The notes: generated by a model not told the origin, from the letters alone. A DNA stretch of 64,000 bases from Lacimicrobium alkaliphilum (GCF_002591895.1 NZ_NISX01000019.1:31155-95154); one strand, 5' to 3'; shown: positions 7,628 to 16,825, counted from the stretch's first letter. A program made the numbers and translations.

Positions 7628-9508
7628 GTGAATAAAAATAATCCAGAGATTCTCGCTGGCCCGATAGTGCGCCATAGTAGTCCGACAGAACTCAATTTCT
7701 GGTTGGTAACTGATGCCGCCTGTGAGATCGAACTTCAGCTTTTTAGTGACCACACCCAGTGCCTGTTACAAAAAGTTCTGGTTGAAGACGGTCAGGAACA
7801 TCAGCAAATACGCCTGGGTCACCATTGCGTGATGCATCTGCTTAAATTCAAGCCGGATCATCCGCTACCTGAAAACACCTTAATTCAATACGATTTATTG
7901 CTGGGTCAAAAAAAATCCCCCATCAGCAAGCGTGTTGAAGGTCTCTGCTACCCTAACCAGTCTCGTCCCGGTTTTGTGCTCAGTTCCCGCATTGACAATC
8001 TGCTACATGGCTCTTGTCGCAAACCCCATCATCCGTCAGAAGATGGTTTGTTGCAGGTAGACAAGGTTCTGGAAGACACACAGACCACACCCGGGCACAG
8101 ACCCGCTCTGCTCATGTTGTCGGGGGACCAGGTCTATGCCGATGATGTATCTGGCCCCATGCTGGTGGCGATTCATCAGCTTATCGAAAAACTTGGCCTG
8201 TTTGATGAGCACTGGCAAGGCACCCAAACAAGCTGCAGTCAGCAACTATTTAAAGATGCGAATTGTTATTACCAGCGGGACGCCTTATTGCCGGCAGATA
8301 AAGTATCTCAGAAGATGCTGGAACGATTGTTTGTTGGTGCCAGGAAACCTATTTTTACTGCATCCGGAGCCCATAATCATCTGATCACCTTCAGCGAAAT
8401 GCTGGCCATGTATTTGCTGGTGTGGTCCCCCGAATGCTGGCAATGGATTGATCTTGAAGCTGGCGAGCAACGCATCCCCTTAAAGCATCGCGCCAGATAT
8501 CGACAGGAAATGGCCGTCATTAAGAAATTTGGCGCTAATCTCAAGCAGATACGTCGGGCCCTGGCACATATACCCAGTTATATGATCTTCGATGATCATG
8601 ATGTTACCGATGACTGGAACCTCAGCCGCAGCTGGGAAGAGTCGGCCTACGGGCATCCTTTCTCGAAGCGCATTATTGGTAATGCGCTGCTGGCTTATTT
8701 TCTCTGTCAGGGCTGGGGCAATAAACCAGAAAACTACACGGAATTACTGACTCAGACACTGCCGCATTTTACCAAACAGGGCATTGAAGAGCATGACCAG
8801 CTAGTAGACGTGCTTCTTGATTGGGAACTCTGGCACTATCACCTGGACACCAAGCCTAAACTGATTGTGCTGGATACCCGCACCCATCGCTGGCGCTCCG
8901 AAAGCAAGGCCGCCAAGCCCTCTGGCCTGATGGACTGGGAGAGCCTGACTGAGCTGCAGCAACAGCTTATTGGCGAAGATGCGGTGATCATGGTCTCACC
9001 GGCTCCTGTATTCGGGGTCAAACTGATTGAGGTGGTACAACGAATTTTCACTTTCTTCGGCAAGGCATTACTGGTGGATGCGGAAAACTGGATGGCTCAT
9101 CCCGGTGCGGCTAACGTGTTACTGAATATCTTTCGCCACCATAAAACCCCACCCCATTTTGTGATCCTCTCCGGCGATGTACATTACTCATTCGTTTACA
9201 ACGTCACACTGAGGTTCCGTAAACACAGCCCTGAAATTCTGCAGATCACCGCCAGCGGCATCAAAAACACCTTTCCTGAGGGATTGCTGCGCTGGTTTGA
9301 CCGCATCAACCGATGGCTGTTTGCCAGCCGTTCCCCGCTGAATTACTTCACCAAAAGGCGGCGCATGCTGGTAAAGCGTCGCCAGCCGGAAAATACGGAT
9401 GGGGTATTGCTGAATCAAAGCGGTATTGGCCAGGTTTTACTGAATGAAGATTATGAAAAAATTCGCGTGCGTATTCTCAGTAGCAAAGGAACCATCGAGT
9501 TTAAGTAA
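7628..9508 (+). CDS. PhoD-like metallophosphatase
   Basis: A 626-residue protein of the alkaline phosphatase D / PhoD-like metallophosphatase group. The expected metal-site motifs appear in order: GSCRKPH (about 128-134), LSGDQVYADD (about 164-173), MIFDDHDVTDDWN (about 318-330) and ILSGDVHYSF (about 513-522). The first 110 residues look like the beta-sandwich domain that precedes the catalytic domain in this family. No signal peptide or Tat motif is evident, so it is probably cytoplasmic or surface-associated, unlike classical secreted PhoD. The GTG at 7628 is the frame's first start and lacks a good ribosome site, so the start is uncertain. Likely a phosphomonoesterase or phosphodiesterase; substrate unknown. 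Confidence 0.8.
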   Translation: MNKNNPEILAGPIVRHSSPTELNFWLVTDAACEIELQLFSDHTQCLLQKVLVEDGQEHQQIRLGHHCVMHLLKFKPDHPLPENTLIQYDLLLGQKKSPISKRVEGLCYPNQSRPGFVLSSRIDNLLHGSCRKPHHPSEDGLLQVDKVLEDTQTTPGHRPALLMLSGDQVYADDVSGPMLVAIHQLIEKLGLFDEHWQGTQTSCSQQLFKDANCYYQRDALLPADKVSQKMLERLFVGARKPIFTASGAHNHLITFSEMLAMYLLVWSPECWQWIDLEAGEQRIPLKHRARYRQEMAVIKKFGANLKQIRRALAHIPSYMIFDDHDVTDDWNLSRSWEESAYGHPFSKRIIGNALLAYFLCQGWGNKPENYTELLTQTLPHFTKQGIEEHDQLVDVLLDWELWHYHLDTKPKLIVLDTRTHRWRSESKAAKPSGLMDWESLTELQQQLIGEDAVIMVSPAPVFGVKLIEVVQRIFTFFGKALLVDAENWMAHPGAANVLLNIFRHHKTPPHFVILSGDVHYSFVYNVTLRFRKHSPEILQITASGIKNTFPEGLLRWFDRINRWLFASRSPLNYFTKRRRMLVKRRQPENTDGVLLNQSGIGQVLLNEDYEKIRVRILSSKGTIEFK

Positions 9509-9683
9509 TCGCCGATGCTGTGTCTGCGGACTGGATACAGATAAAAAGACGTGCTGTTGTATAAATCCAATCTCCATAACGGTGCGTAAAATGCCCGGGG
9601 GGATGCTGGCAATAGATACACCGGGTGTGCTGGCTTATTTCGTGCACAAAACCCGGTCATCCGAAGCCAGCGCTCTGTGGCGG

Positions 9684-10394
9684 CTAGTCCACCAGATAAT
9701 ACTCAATGGTGGAAACCACCCTGACTTTTTTGATAAAAGGCGTGTTGCGGTCACGATCACTGATACTGAACTGCCCCTGAGATGCACGGCGGATTTTGCC
9801 CAATTGACTATCTGAATCGCGGGCAAATTTTTGTGCCACGCTGCGGGCATTTTTAGTGGCTTCTTCCACCATTGCCGGTTTCAGATCATTGAGTCCGTTA
9901 AACTGATAATCCGGCTGGTTTTCATAAGCATTGCCACCAAACACCACACCTTCCTTACCTAATTCGGAAATGGCCTGCATGGCGTTTCGCACCGTTTCGA
10001 TTTCACTGCTATAAACCGTGACAGTCTGCGACGCTGTATAGCGAAACTCCGCTTTTTGTCCTCCTCCCCATTGCTGAGCTGATTTGTCCGTCACCAGCGG
10101 TGGATTAATACTGATTGCGTCTTCTGCAATGCCTTTTAAAGTCAGAAATGCGCGTATTTTATCAACATGCTTCTCCATACCCAGGTAGAGTTGCTGCAGA
10201 TCGTTCTCAGCCCCGGTAAAGGTAATTGGCCAGATAACAATATCTGCAGGGACTTCCCGTTCAGACAAGCCTTTGACCGTTACCGTGCGCTCATATTCTT
10301 TAACATCGATAGCGGCACCTGCCAGCAGATAGCCAAGTAGCACCAGCCCCAGAAAAATGCCGATAGCCAATATACGGTTTTGTTCTCTTTCCAT
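9684..10394 (-). CDS. SIMPL-domain (DUF541) membrane-anchored protein
   Basis: A 236-residue protein with one N-terminal membrane segment (about residues 9-29, LAIGIFLGLVLLGYLLAGAA) followed by a SIMPL/DUF541 domain. Family features seen are TVTVKGLSEREVPADIVIWP at the start, SAQQWGGGQKAEFRYTASQT in the middle, and a C-terminal VRVVSTIEYYLVD. SIMPL proteins are periplasmic or envelope proteins; one E. coli relative, YggE, is linked to oxidative stress defence, but a biochemical role is not settled. It is divergent from the Zur-controlled MerC-like gene. The convergent gap to the PhoD-like gene (9509-9683) holds nothing recognisable. Confidence 0.85.
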   Translation of the reverse strand: MEREQNRILAIGIFLGLVLLGYLLAGAAIDVKEYERTVTVKGLSEREVPADIVIWPITFTGAENDLQQLYLGMEKHVDKIRAFLTLKGIAEDAISINPPLVTDKSAQQWGGGQKAEFRYTASQTVTVYSSEIETVRNAMQAISELGKEGVVFGGNAYENQPDYQFNGLNDLKPAMVEEATKNARSVAQKFARDSDSQLGKIRRASQGQFSISDRDRNTPFIKKVRVVSTIEYYLVD

Positions 10395-10491
10395 ACTGAG
10401 ACTCCTGTTTATTAAGCAGCTCTGAGTATAACGAACAACTATGGCAACAATGAGACCATTTTCTGATTAAATCTGATCCGACTTTACAGAT

Positions 10492-10514
10492 GAAATGTTA
10501 TAGTATAACATTTT
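10492..10514. promoter_or_regulatory. Zur-type operator upstream of the MerC-like gene
   Basis: A 23-bp near-perfect palindrome centred on G10503 with core GTTATAGTATAAC (10497-10509), flanked by GAAAT on the left and ATTTT on the right. This matches the gammaproteobacterial Zur operator as I remember it (GAAATGTTATA, one central base, then the inverse). It is about 50 bases before the MerC-like start, over the likely promoter, so the genes to the right should be expressed when zinc is scarce. Confidence 0.8.
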
Positions 10515-10562
10515 ATCTGTAACTATGATTACGATGTTTTTATATTAGAGAGGCACCCCTGA

Positions 10563-10922
10563 ATGGAGCAAATGATACGTGACAAAGCCGGTATATTTTT
10601 TTCAGGGCTATGCCTTTGTCATTGCCTGCTCACCCCGGCTGTCTTGTTCCTGATCGGCACAGGCACACTGACAAGTGCCTTTGCATCGGAAATCACACAT
10701 CAGATTCTGCTGATGCCGGTACTTTTCCTGGCACTTTATAGCCTGCCTGTAGCCTGGTACAAAAACCGTGACAACAAACTGTTGATACTGGCGCTGAGCG
10801 GACTAACGTGGCTTATCGCCGCTCGCTTTTTCCACGGCTATGTCGAGATCATGCTGACAACCTTAGGCTCTGTATGCCTGATATCAGGCCATATCATCAG
10901 CCTGAATCAATGCAAACACTGA
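10563..10922 (+). CDS. MerC-domain membrane protein (zinc-starvation locus)
   Basis: A 119-residue protein with about four hydrophobic segments. LCLCHCLLTPAVLF near residues 17-30 contains the closely spaced Cys/His motif of the MerC family. Classical MerC imports mercuric ion, but MerC-domain proteins under Zur control are more plausibly involved in zinc handling; that is inferred from the adjacent operator, not proven. GAGAGG at about 10547 precedes the ATG at 10563; a second ATG at 10575 is possible. The next gene follows 52 bases later on the same strand and probably shares the transcript. Confidence 0.75.
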   Translation: MEQMIRDKAGIFFSGLCLCHCLLTPAVLFLIGTGTLTSAFASEITHQILLMPVLFLALYSLPVAWYKNRDNKLLILALSGLTWLIAARFFHGYVEIMLTTLGSVCLISGHIISLNQCKH

Positions 10923-10974
10923 TTGCGCAACCAGTTTGCCTGCGAGCCCTCTTCCACGACCCGGAGGTGCCCTG

Positions 10975-11400
10975 ATGACCACTGCCACCACTGGGCAAAA
11001 ACCAAGTTATCAGATATCGACTCACGCACAGGTACTGTCTGCTATTTTTGCCAGGGAAACAAATCTCTGCGTATGGCAACGCACTCTGCCCGATAGTACT
11101 CAACGCTATATTGCACTCCTGCAGAAGCACACCCGGTATTTGAACCTGACCCGACAAGTCACTGCGCAGAATGTAACGGAATTGCTGGCCCCTTGTTTGC
11201 CAGAAGGTGAAGGTAAAACGGTTTTAATTGAAGATATCGCTCTGCTGACAGAGATGTTGATTTGCCTGTTTGACTGCCAGCCGGATAATGAGGGGCGCGG
11301 TGTAGTGCATCGGTCGCCGGCTTTGGCTGCTGGTACAAAAAGATTATTATTAACACTGGATCCTGATTCGCTTTTCACCGGCCTGCAAGCTGACGAATAG
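10975..11400 (+). CDS. DUF1826 protein lacking its central region
   Basis: A 141-residue product. The first ~102 residues (CVWQRTLPDSTQRYI, then IEDIALLTEMLICLFDC) look like the N-terminal half of DUF1826, and residues 104-129 (NEGRGVVHRSPALAAGTKRL and following) look like its extreme C-terminus. As I remember the family (about 190-220 residues), a block of roughly 60-80 residues with an RFHVDxVPxRL segment and a GPGTEWL segment should lie between them. Here CLFDCQ joins PDNEGRG directly near base 11281, so an in-frame deletion is inferred. The ATG at 10975 has an excellent ribosome site (GGAGGTG, 10963-10969). DUF1826 genes are typical Zur-regulon members near CobW-type GTPases, none of which is seen here. 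The protein may be inactive. Confidence 0.7.
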   Translation: MTTATTGQKPSYQISTHAQVLSAIFARETNLCVWQRTLPDSTQRYIALLQKHTRYLNLTRQVTAQNVTELLAPCLPEGEGKTVLIEDIALLTEMLICLFDCQPDNEGRGVVHRSPALAAGTKRLLLTLDPDSLFTGLQADE

Positions 11401-11410
11401 CGATATAGAT

Positions 11411-11647
11411 TTGCCGGGCCACAACAGCCATAAACATGAACATGAACATGAACATGAGAATAATCATCACCATCACAGCGATATCCGTGTGCAATACCGT
11501 TTTAGCTGCCCTGATGATATCCGCAGCGCCAGGCTGAGCATTTTTGGCTGGGCAAATGATCTGCATAAACTAACTGCCCAATGGCTGACACAACAGTCCA
11601 CCGCATCAGCCACTCTTACCCCTGAGAAGTCAGACATCGATTTTTAG
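11411..11647 (+). pseudogene. C-terminal remnant of ZrgA-type zinc uptake protein (DUF2796)
   Basis: About 78 codons remain. They begin with a His/Glu-rich stretch (HKHEHEHEHENNHHHH) followed by HSDIRVQYRFSC, a segment ending TAQWLTQQ and a final LTPEKSDIDF, which is how ZrgA/DUF2796 proteins end. Full-length ZrgA proteins are about 180-250 residues with a signal peptide. Here the frame is closed by a stop at 11351-11353, no ATG is present (only TTG at 11411), and no signal peptide precedes the His-rich region, so the 5' half is missing. The histidine stretch would bind zinc in the intact protein. Probably not translated into a working exported protein. Confidence 0.72.
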
Positions 11648-11650
11648 CGG

Positions 11651-12193
11651 CTATTCCTCATACGGATAAACCCTGGTCGGCCGGATACGATAAGAAGAAC
11701 TTGCCAGCTCGGTTTCGTTATCTTCAATCACCAGCTTACCTTCAATCCAGAACGGGCGATTTAATTCGGACAGCTCGACGCCTTTGGCGTAGTCCACCAG
11801 CACCGTCTGATTAGGTGGTGGTGGTGGCAGATGAATACAGGCACCGAAATAAGGCACAAACGCAAAAGACACAACCCGGCGCTGGTCGTCCTGCTCCAGC
11901 GGAACAATAAAACCGGGCAATTTGATCAGTTCACCGTTGAGATCTGCTACCGTTTCCGCTGATATCAGCGCCTCATAAAACTCATCATCACCCATCGCTT
12001 TTATCGATTCCAATACATTACCCTGCAGGTCTTGCTGACCACCTTCAGGAATACTGTTCAATGCTTCGGGCGGCGACAACAACGCTGCCAGCTGATGGGC
12101 TGGCATCATCTCCGTCCAGTCCAGTTCGCGGTACTCTGACGCCGATATTCCATGGCTCAGTGCAATACCCAATAACAACAACATCCGGAACAT
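11651..12193 (-). CDS. DUF3299 exported protein, Zur-controlled
   Basis: A 180-residue protein with a signal peptide (MFRMLLLLGIALSHGISA). The DUF3299 region covers about 85-175, with LIKLPGFIVPLE, FVPYFGACIHLPPPPPNQ and FWIEGKLVIEDNETELASSSY. DUF3299 genes commonly sit beside zinc uptake genes in Vibrio and Alteromonadales and are thought to be part of zinc import, but the biochemistry is unknown. The ATG at 12193 is chosen because AAGGA precedes it by about 8 bases; an in-frame ATG at 12223 would fall against the operator. It converges on the ZrgA remnant with 3 bases between. Confidence 0.8.
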   Translation of the reverse strand: MFRMLLLLGIALSHGISASEYRELDWTEMMPAHQLAALLSPPEALNSIPEGGQQDLQGNVLESIKAMGDDEFYEALISAETVADLNGELIKLPGFIVPLEQDDQRRVVSFAFVPYFGACIHLPPPPPNQTVLVDYAKGVELSELNRPFWIEGKLVIEDNETELASSSYRIRPTRVYPYEE

Positions 12194-12222
12194 CAGTATT
12201 TTCCTTATATCATTCACATGCA

Positions 12223-12245
12223 TTATTGTTACAATATAACATATC
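12223..12245. promoter_or_regulatory. Second Zur-type operator, upstream of the DUF3299 gene
   Basis: The core GTTACAATATAAC (12228-12240) differs by one base from the perfect inverted GTTATAATATAAC, and is followed by ATATC. It lies 30 bases before the preferred DUF3299 start on the minus strand. Together with the box at 10492-10514 it brackets the whole locus, so both transcripts should respond to zinc through Zur. The zur gene itself is not in the window. Confidence 0.7.
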
Positions 12246-12357
12246 CTTTATCCATTATAATAAGCCAACTATGCAAATATTTACGTTTTGTTAGCGGCTC
12301 AGACGACAATAAGCCGTTAAACTGCATGACCCCGCAATCAAACTGATGAGGTTATTA

Positions 12358-12903
12358 ATGTTGGTGCAGCACTCAGAGCGACTTTGTTACAGGCTGATGG
12401 ATGAAGATGATGACGCTCTGCTGTTTGAACTGGATCAGGATCCTGCCGTTATGCAGTACATTACCCATGGTAAAACCACCAGCCGCGAAGAGATCAGAAA
12501 TACCTTTATTCCGCGAATGCTCAGTTACCGTAATGCGGAAAAAGGCTGGGGACTGTGGCATGTCCGTATCAAAGAGGATGACCACTTTATCGGCTGGATT
12601 CTGGTCAGGCCCATGCACTTTTTCTCTGAACAACGTGACGATCAGGATATTGAGCTGGGCTGGCGCTTTAAACAATCAGCCTGGGGAAAAGGTTACGCCA
12701 CTGAAGCGGCACGCCATATTACCAATGCAATTATCGCCAGGGATAGCAGTATCCGCTCAATCAGCGCCATCGCCATGGAAGACAACCTTGGCTCCATTAA
12801 TATTATGGGCAAACTCGGCATGTGCTTTGTTAAAAAAGATCTGCATAAAGATCCGCTTGGCGATATGGAAGTCGTTTATTACAGCAAGATGTTAGCAGAG
12901 TGA
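12358..12903 (+). CDS. GNAT-family N-acetyltransferase (RimJ/RimL-like)
   Basis: A 181-residue GNAT acetyltransferase, similar in layout to RimJ/RimL and related enzymes that acetylate N-terminal amines or small molecules. The substrate side contains DQDPAVMQYITHGKTTSREE (about 25-44), a strand GWILVRPM comes mid-protein, and the acetyl-CoA loop reads QSAWGKGYATEA (about 106-117). Near the end, AMEDNLGSINIMGKLGM is the typical N-x-x-S helix. The ATG at 12358 is preferred to 12346 because GAGG (12348-12351) sits 6 bases before it. Substrate cannot be predicted. It has no clear operon partner. Confidence 0.82.
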   Translation: MLVQHSERLCYRLMDEDDDALLFELDQDPAVMQYITHGKTTSREEIRNTFIPRMLSYRNAEKGWGLWHVRIKEDDHFIGWILVRPMHFFSEQRDDQDIELGWRFKQSAWGKGYATEAARHITNAIIARDSSIRSISAIAMEDNLGSINIMGKLGMCFVKKDLHKDPLGDMEVVYYSKMLAE

Positions 12904-13086
12904 TTTAGAATTTCCGTGTTCCTCGCTCTCCTGCGACCTGCTGTCTACAAGACTTTACCGCAGAGTCGCAAAAGAACACTGAGATTGGTATACATCACCT
13001 CTGAGCCCTTTACGATCTTTACGTCTCTGAGGTGAAAGCCTTATTTCATGATGTTTGTGCTGGTCGTGATTTAATCTCTGTCACCC

Positions 13087-14436
13087 TCAGCGCATGGTCA
13101 CAAACTCTTCAGCACTGGTAGGGTGGATAGCCACACAGGCGTCGAAGTCCGCCTTGGTGGCCCCCATTTTTATGGCCACACCAAAGCCTTGCAGGATTTC
13201 GTCCATACCCATACCGATACCATGCAGCCCTACCACTTTTTCCTCCGGGCCGGCACAAATCAGCTTCATTTTCGTTTGCTGGCGATGTCGGGTCAGCGCT
13301 GTATACATAGCAGCAAAAGCAGAGCGGTAAACACGAATGTTGTCGGCACCATATTTTTCAATCGCCTGGGCTTCGGTCAGGCCAATCGTACCAATCACCG
13401 GATGGCTGAACACCACGGTCGGAATGGTCGTAAAATCCATATGCGCCTGAGCCTGGTTATTAAACAGCCTTTCAGAGAGTAATCTGCCGGCTTTGACTGC
13501 CACCGGGGTCAGTTCCATCTGGCCGGTATTGTCCCCTACAGCATAGATTCCTTGTGTGCTGGTATTCTGATACTTATCCACCCTGATGTAGCCTTTTTCG
13601 TTAATTTTCACACCAGCCTTGTCCAGGTTCAAATCCGTTGTTGCGGGCTTGCGCCCGATGGCCCAAATCAGGCAGTCCACTTCCAGACTATTGCCGTTTT
13701 TAAAGCTGACTGTAAGGCTGCCTCCGGGCTGTTTTACCACTTTTTGCACATCGCTGTGGGTATGCAGTGTCGGGCCCTCATTGGCCATCAGCTCCACCAG
13801 TGTGTCGGAAATCATCTCGTCAAAGCCCCTTAGCGGTTTGTCATGACGCACCGCCAGATGAGTTTCACTACCCAGCGCGTGCAGCACGCCTGCCAACTCC
13901 ACCGCAATATAACCGGCGCCTGCCACCAGCACCCGTTCTGGTTGGTGATTCAGTGCAAAAAATCCGTCAGAATCGATGCCAAATTCGGCGCCGGGTACAT
14001 CGGGCCAGACAGGCTGACCGCCGGTTGCCAGCAAAATATGTCTGGCACGGTACTGCTCACCGTCAACCTCTATGGTTTTTTCATCCACAAAACGGGCAAA
14101 GCCTTCAACGCGGGTGATTCCATTGTTCCCCAGCACTCTGTCATAGGAGCCATGAATGCGTTTGATATAGGCCTCACGGCTTTCCACCAGTGTTTTCCAG
14201 CTGAACTCATTGAGACGGAGATCAAAGCCGTAATCCGGCGCATAGAGCTTAATAGCTTCAGCCACCTGCGCACCAAACCACATGGCTTTTTTAGGCACAC
14301 AGCCGACGTTTACGCAAGTGCCACCGATTTGTTTCGCTTCTACCAGTGCGACTTTAGCACCATGGCTCGCGGCGCGATTCGCCGATGCGATACCCCCACT
14401 GCCGCCGCCGATACAAATATAGTCAAACTCTTTCAT
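13087..14436 (-). CDS. gor: Glutathione reductase (NADPH)
   Basis: A 449-residue flavoprotein that reduces oxidised glutathione with NADPH in the cytoplasm; E. coli Gor has 450. The FAD-binding [14 protein letters not shown] is near residues 10-23, the redox pair is in GTCVNVGC (Cys41 and Cys46), the NADPH-binding [10 protein letters not shown] is followed by the 2'-phosphate-contacting VRHDKPLR, and the C-terminal catalytic His is in [10 protein letters not shown]. The ATG at 14436 follows AGAGGT and matches the start of homologues; the longer frame to 14511 is rejected. It is divergent from prlC across about 205 bases. The 183 bases downstream (12904-13086) contain only a degenerate CACCTC/GAGGTG inverted repeat near 13000-13034. 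Confidence 0.95.
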   Translation of the reverse strand: MKEFDYICIGGGSGGIASANRAASHGAKVALVEAKQIGGTCVNVGCVPKKAMWFGAQVAEAIKLYAPDYGFDLRLNEFSWKTLVESREAYIKRIHGSYDRVLGNNGITRVEGFARFVDEKTIEVDGEQYRARHILLATGGQPVWPDVPGAEFGIDSDGFFALNHQPERVLVAGAGYIAVELAGVLHALGSETHLAVRHDKPLRGFDEMISDTLVELMANEGPTLHTHSDVQKVVKQPGGSLTVSFKNGNSLEVDCLIWAIGRKPATTDLNLDKAGVKINEKGYIRVDKYQNTSTQGIYAVGDNTGQMELTPVAVKAGRLLSERLFNNQAQAHMDFTTIPTVVFSHPVIGTIGLTEAQAIEKYGADNIRVYRSAFAAMYTALTRHRQQTKMKLICAGPEEKVVGLHGIGMGMDEILQGFGVAIKMGATKADFDACVAIHPTSAEEFVTMR

Positions 14437-14640
14437 TGTTTTTATTACCTCTGAACTTCCGGTCAATGCGGAGATACACCAATTTATCAGCACAGAAAAC
14501 CGCTGACACAAAGCAAAAGATACCGCACAAAAGAAGGGTAATGGGGATAATCTCTTTCATCTGCAAGTCCACCATTGAGTTTCTCCGGTACGGCCTTATC
14601 TAGTATCCATGCATTCAGACAATATACCAGCGAGCGTAAC

Positions 14641-16680
14641 ATGACCCAGACCCCACAGGCAGTGCAGGAACTGCCACGTTTTTCCGACATCAAACCTGAA
14701 AATATAAAATCCCAGGTCGAGACTGCCATTGCCCACTGTAAAGCTGAGATCGAGCGTCTTATAACACAGTCTCATTTCACCTGGGATAACCTGGTGATGC
14801 CGTTGGATGAAGCCGACGATAAACTGGGGCGTCTTTGGTCACCGGTCTCTCATATGAACTCTGTGGTCAGTAATGATGCTCTGCGCCAGGCCCATGATGC
14901 CTGTTTACCCTTGTTATCTGACTACAGTACCTGGGTGGGGCAGCACGAGGGGCTGTACCAGGCCTATAAAGCCATTAAAGACGGTGCTGAGTTTGCCGAG
15001 TTGTCGCAGCCACAGCAAAAAGTCATCGATAACACGCTGCGTGATTTTGAGCTAAGTGGTGTGGCCCTGGCCGATGACAAGAAAAAACGCTTTGCCGAGA
15101 TTCAGAGCCGCTTATCGGATCTTTCCTCCGCCTTCAGTAATAATCTGATGGATGCCACCCTGGGCTGGAGCAAGCATATTACCGATAAGGCAGATTTGGC
15201 GGGTTTGCCCGAATCTGCGCTGGACGCTGCAGCCCAGACTGCACAGCAAAAAGATCTGCAGGGCTGGTTGTTCACCCTGGACATTCCCAGCTATCTGCCG
15301 GTAATGATGTACGCCGATAACCGCGAGCTGCGCGAAGAGATGTACCGGGCCTTCGCTACCCGCGCCTCCGATCAGGGCCCCAATGCCGGTAAATGGGACA
15401 ACAGCGAGATCATGGAAGAAACGCTGGCACTGCGCCATGAACTCTCACAACTACTGGATTTCGATACCTACTCTCACCGCTCTCTGGCTACCAAGATGGC
15501 CGACTCCCCCGAACAGGTGATAGGCTTTCTTGAGGACCTGGCCAGGCGCTCCAAACCACAGGCAGAAAAAGATCTGGCCGAAGTGAAAGCTTTTGCCGCC
15601 AAAGAATATAGTGCCGATGATTTGCAAGCCTGGGATCTAGGCTACTACAGTGAGAAACTCAAAGAATCCCGTTATGCGATTTCAGATGAACAGCTCAAGC
15701 CTTACTTCCCTGAAGATAAGGTGGTCAACGGTCTGTTTGAAGTCGTAAAGCGCCTGTATGGCATGCAGATTACTGAACGCCAGGGCGTAGACAGCTGGCA
15801 TAAAGATGTGCGCTTTTTTGATATTCAGGATAGCGATGGCAATCTGCGCGGCAGCTTCTATCTGGATCTCTATGCCCGGGCTCACAAGCGGGGCGGCGCA
15901 TGGATGGATGTGTGCCTGGATCGCCGTCACTGTGCCGACGGCACGTTGCAACACCCGGTGGCCTATCTGACCTGCAATTTTAATGGTCCTGTGGGTGAAA
16001 AGCCCGCACTGTTTACCCATGACGAAGTGGTCACCCTGTTCCATGAATTCGGGCACGGCCTGCATCATATGCTCACCCAAATCAGCGCCAGTGGCGTTGC
16101 CGGAATTAACGGCGTGCCATGGGATGCGGTAGAACTCCCCAGCCAGTTTCTGGAAAACTGGTGTTGGGAAGAGCAGGCACTGGCCTTTATCTCCGGTCAC
16201 TATCAAACTCATGAGCCCCTGCCCGGGGATATGCTGAAAAAGCTCTTAGCAGCACGTAACTTCCAGTCCGCTATGCAAATGGTACGTCAACTGGAATTCA
16301 GTCTGTTTGATTTTCATTTGCACAAGGATTATCAGCCGGGTAAGAAAGACCAGATTCAACCAATCCTGGACAAGGTCCGCGAACAGGTTGCTGTTATCAC
16401 ACCACCCGTATTTAACCGCTTCCAACATAGCTTTGGGCATATTTTCGCGGGCGGTTATGCCGCAGGGTATTACAGCTACAAGTGGGCAGAGGTGCTATCT
16501 TCCGATGCCTACTCACGGTTTGAAGAAGACGGCATCTTTAACCCAGAAACCGGCCGTAGCTTTCTGGAAAACGTGCTCGAGCAGGGCGGCAGCCGTGAAC
16601 CCATGGAGCTGTTTGTGGCCTTCCGTGGCCGTGAGCCCAATATTGACGCCTTATTGCGTCATAGCGGTATTGCCGAATAG
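14641..16680 (+). CDS. prlC: Oligopeptidase A (M3 metallopeptidase)
   Basis: A 679-residue cytoplasmic zinc peptidase (E. coli PrlC/OpdA has 680) that degrades short peptides, including cleaved signal peptides. The zinc site HEFGHGLHHM lies at about residues 468-477 (near base 16043), with the downstream Glu ligand helix in NWCWEEQAL. The ATG at 14641 gives the family's usual N-terminus; the upstream in-frame ATG at 14575 would add 22 atypical residues. In E. coli prlC and gor are also chromosomal neighbours, so the arrangement looks ancestral. The gene is followed by a 285-base repeat-filled gap. Confidence 0.95.
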   Translation: MTQTPQAVQELPRFSDIKPENIKSQVETAIAHCKAEIERLITQSHFTWDNLVMPLDEADDKLGRLWSPVSHMNSVVSNDALRQAHDACLPLLSDYSTWVGQHEGLYQAYKAIKDGAEFAELSQPQQKVIDNTLRDFELSGVALADDKKKRFAEIQSRLSDLSSAFSNNLMDATLGWSKHITDKADLAGLPESALDAAAQTAQQKDLQGWLFTLDIPSYLPVMMYADNRELREEMYRAFATRASDQGPNAGKWDNSEIMEETLALRHELSQLLDFDTYSHRSLATKMADSPEQVIGFLEDLARRSKPQAEKDLAEVKAFAAKEYSADDLQAWDLGYYSEKLKESRYAISDEQLKPYFPEDKVVNGLFEVVKRLYGMQITERQGVDSWHKDVRFFDIQDSDGNLRGSFYLDLYARAHKRGGAWMDVCLDRRHCADGTLQHPVAYLTCNFNGPVGEKPALFTHDEVVTLFHEFGHGLHHMLTQISASGVAGINGVPWDAVELPSQFLENWCWEEQALAFISGHYQTHEPLPGDMLKKLLAARNFQSAMQMVRQLEFSLFDFHLHKDYQPGKKDQIQPILDKVREQVAVITPPVFNRFQHSFGHIFAGGYAAGYYSYKWAEVLSSDAYSRFEEDGIFNPETGRSFLENVLEQGGSREPMELFVAFRGREPNIDALLRHSGIAE

Positions 16681-16708
16681 GTTATTTACCACCACAAAAA
16701 GAGCATTT

Positions 16709-16776
16709 ACCACAGAGCACGGAGAAGTAAAGGTATTAACCCGTTGATATCTCTGTGTTCTCTGTGCCTCTGTGGT
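16709..16776. repeat. CACAGAG/CTCTGTG palindromic element, copy A
   Basis: Begins ACCACAGAG, continues CACGGAGAAGTAAAGGTATT, and ends CTCTGTGGT. The ends are perfect inverses and the inner CAGAG/CTCTG blocks are repeated, so the DNA or RNA can fold into a long imperfect hairpin. It is one of four related copies (20872-20954, 32634-32712, 47836-47921), all intergenic. This copy is about 30 bases after the prlC stop. Confidence 0.8.
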
Positions 16777-16825
16777 TTAAAAGCCTTTGACCACAAAAGG
16801 CACGAAAAAACACGAAAACGGCATC

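Noticed and set aside
9444..9815. 123-codon plus-strand frame bridging the PhoD-like and SIMPL genes
   Set aside because: It overlaps the ends of both well-supported genes and its product looks like no known protein. The unshared middle is only about 175 bases.
13843..14454. 203-codon plus-strand frame inside gor
   Set aside because: It is fully antisense to glutathione reductase motifs, with no domain or start signal.
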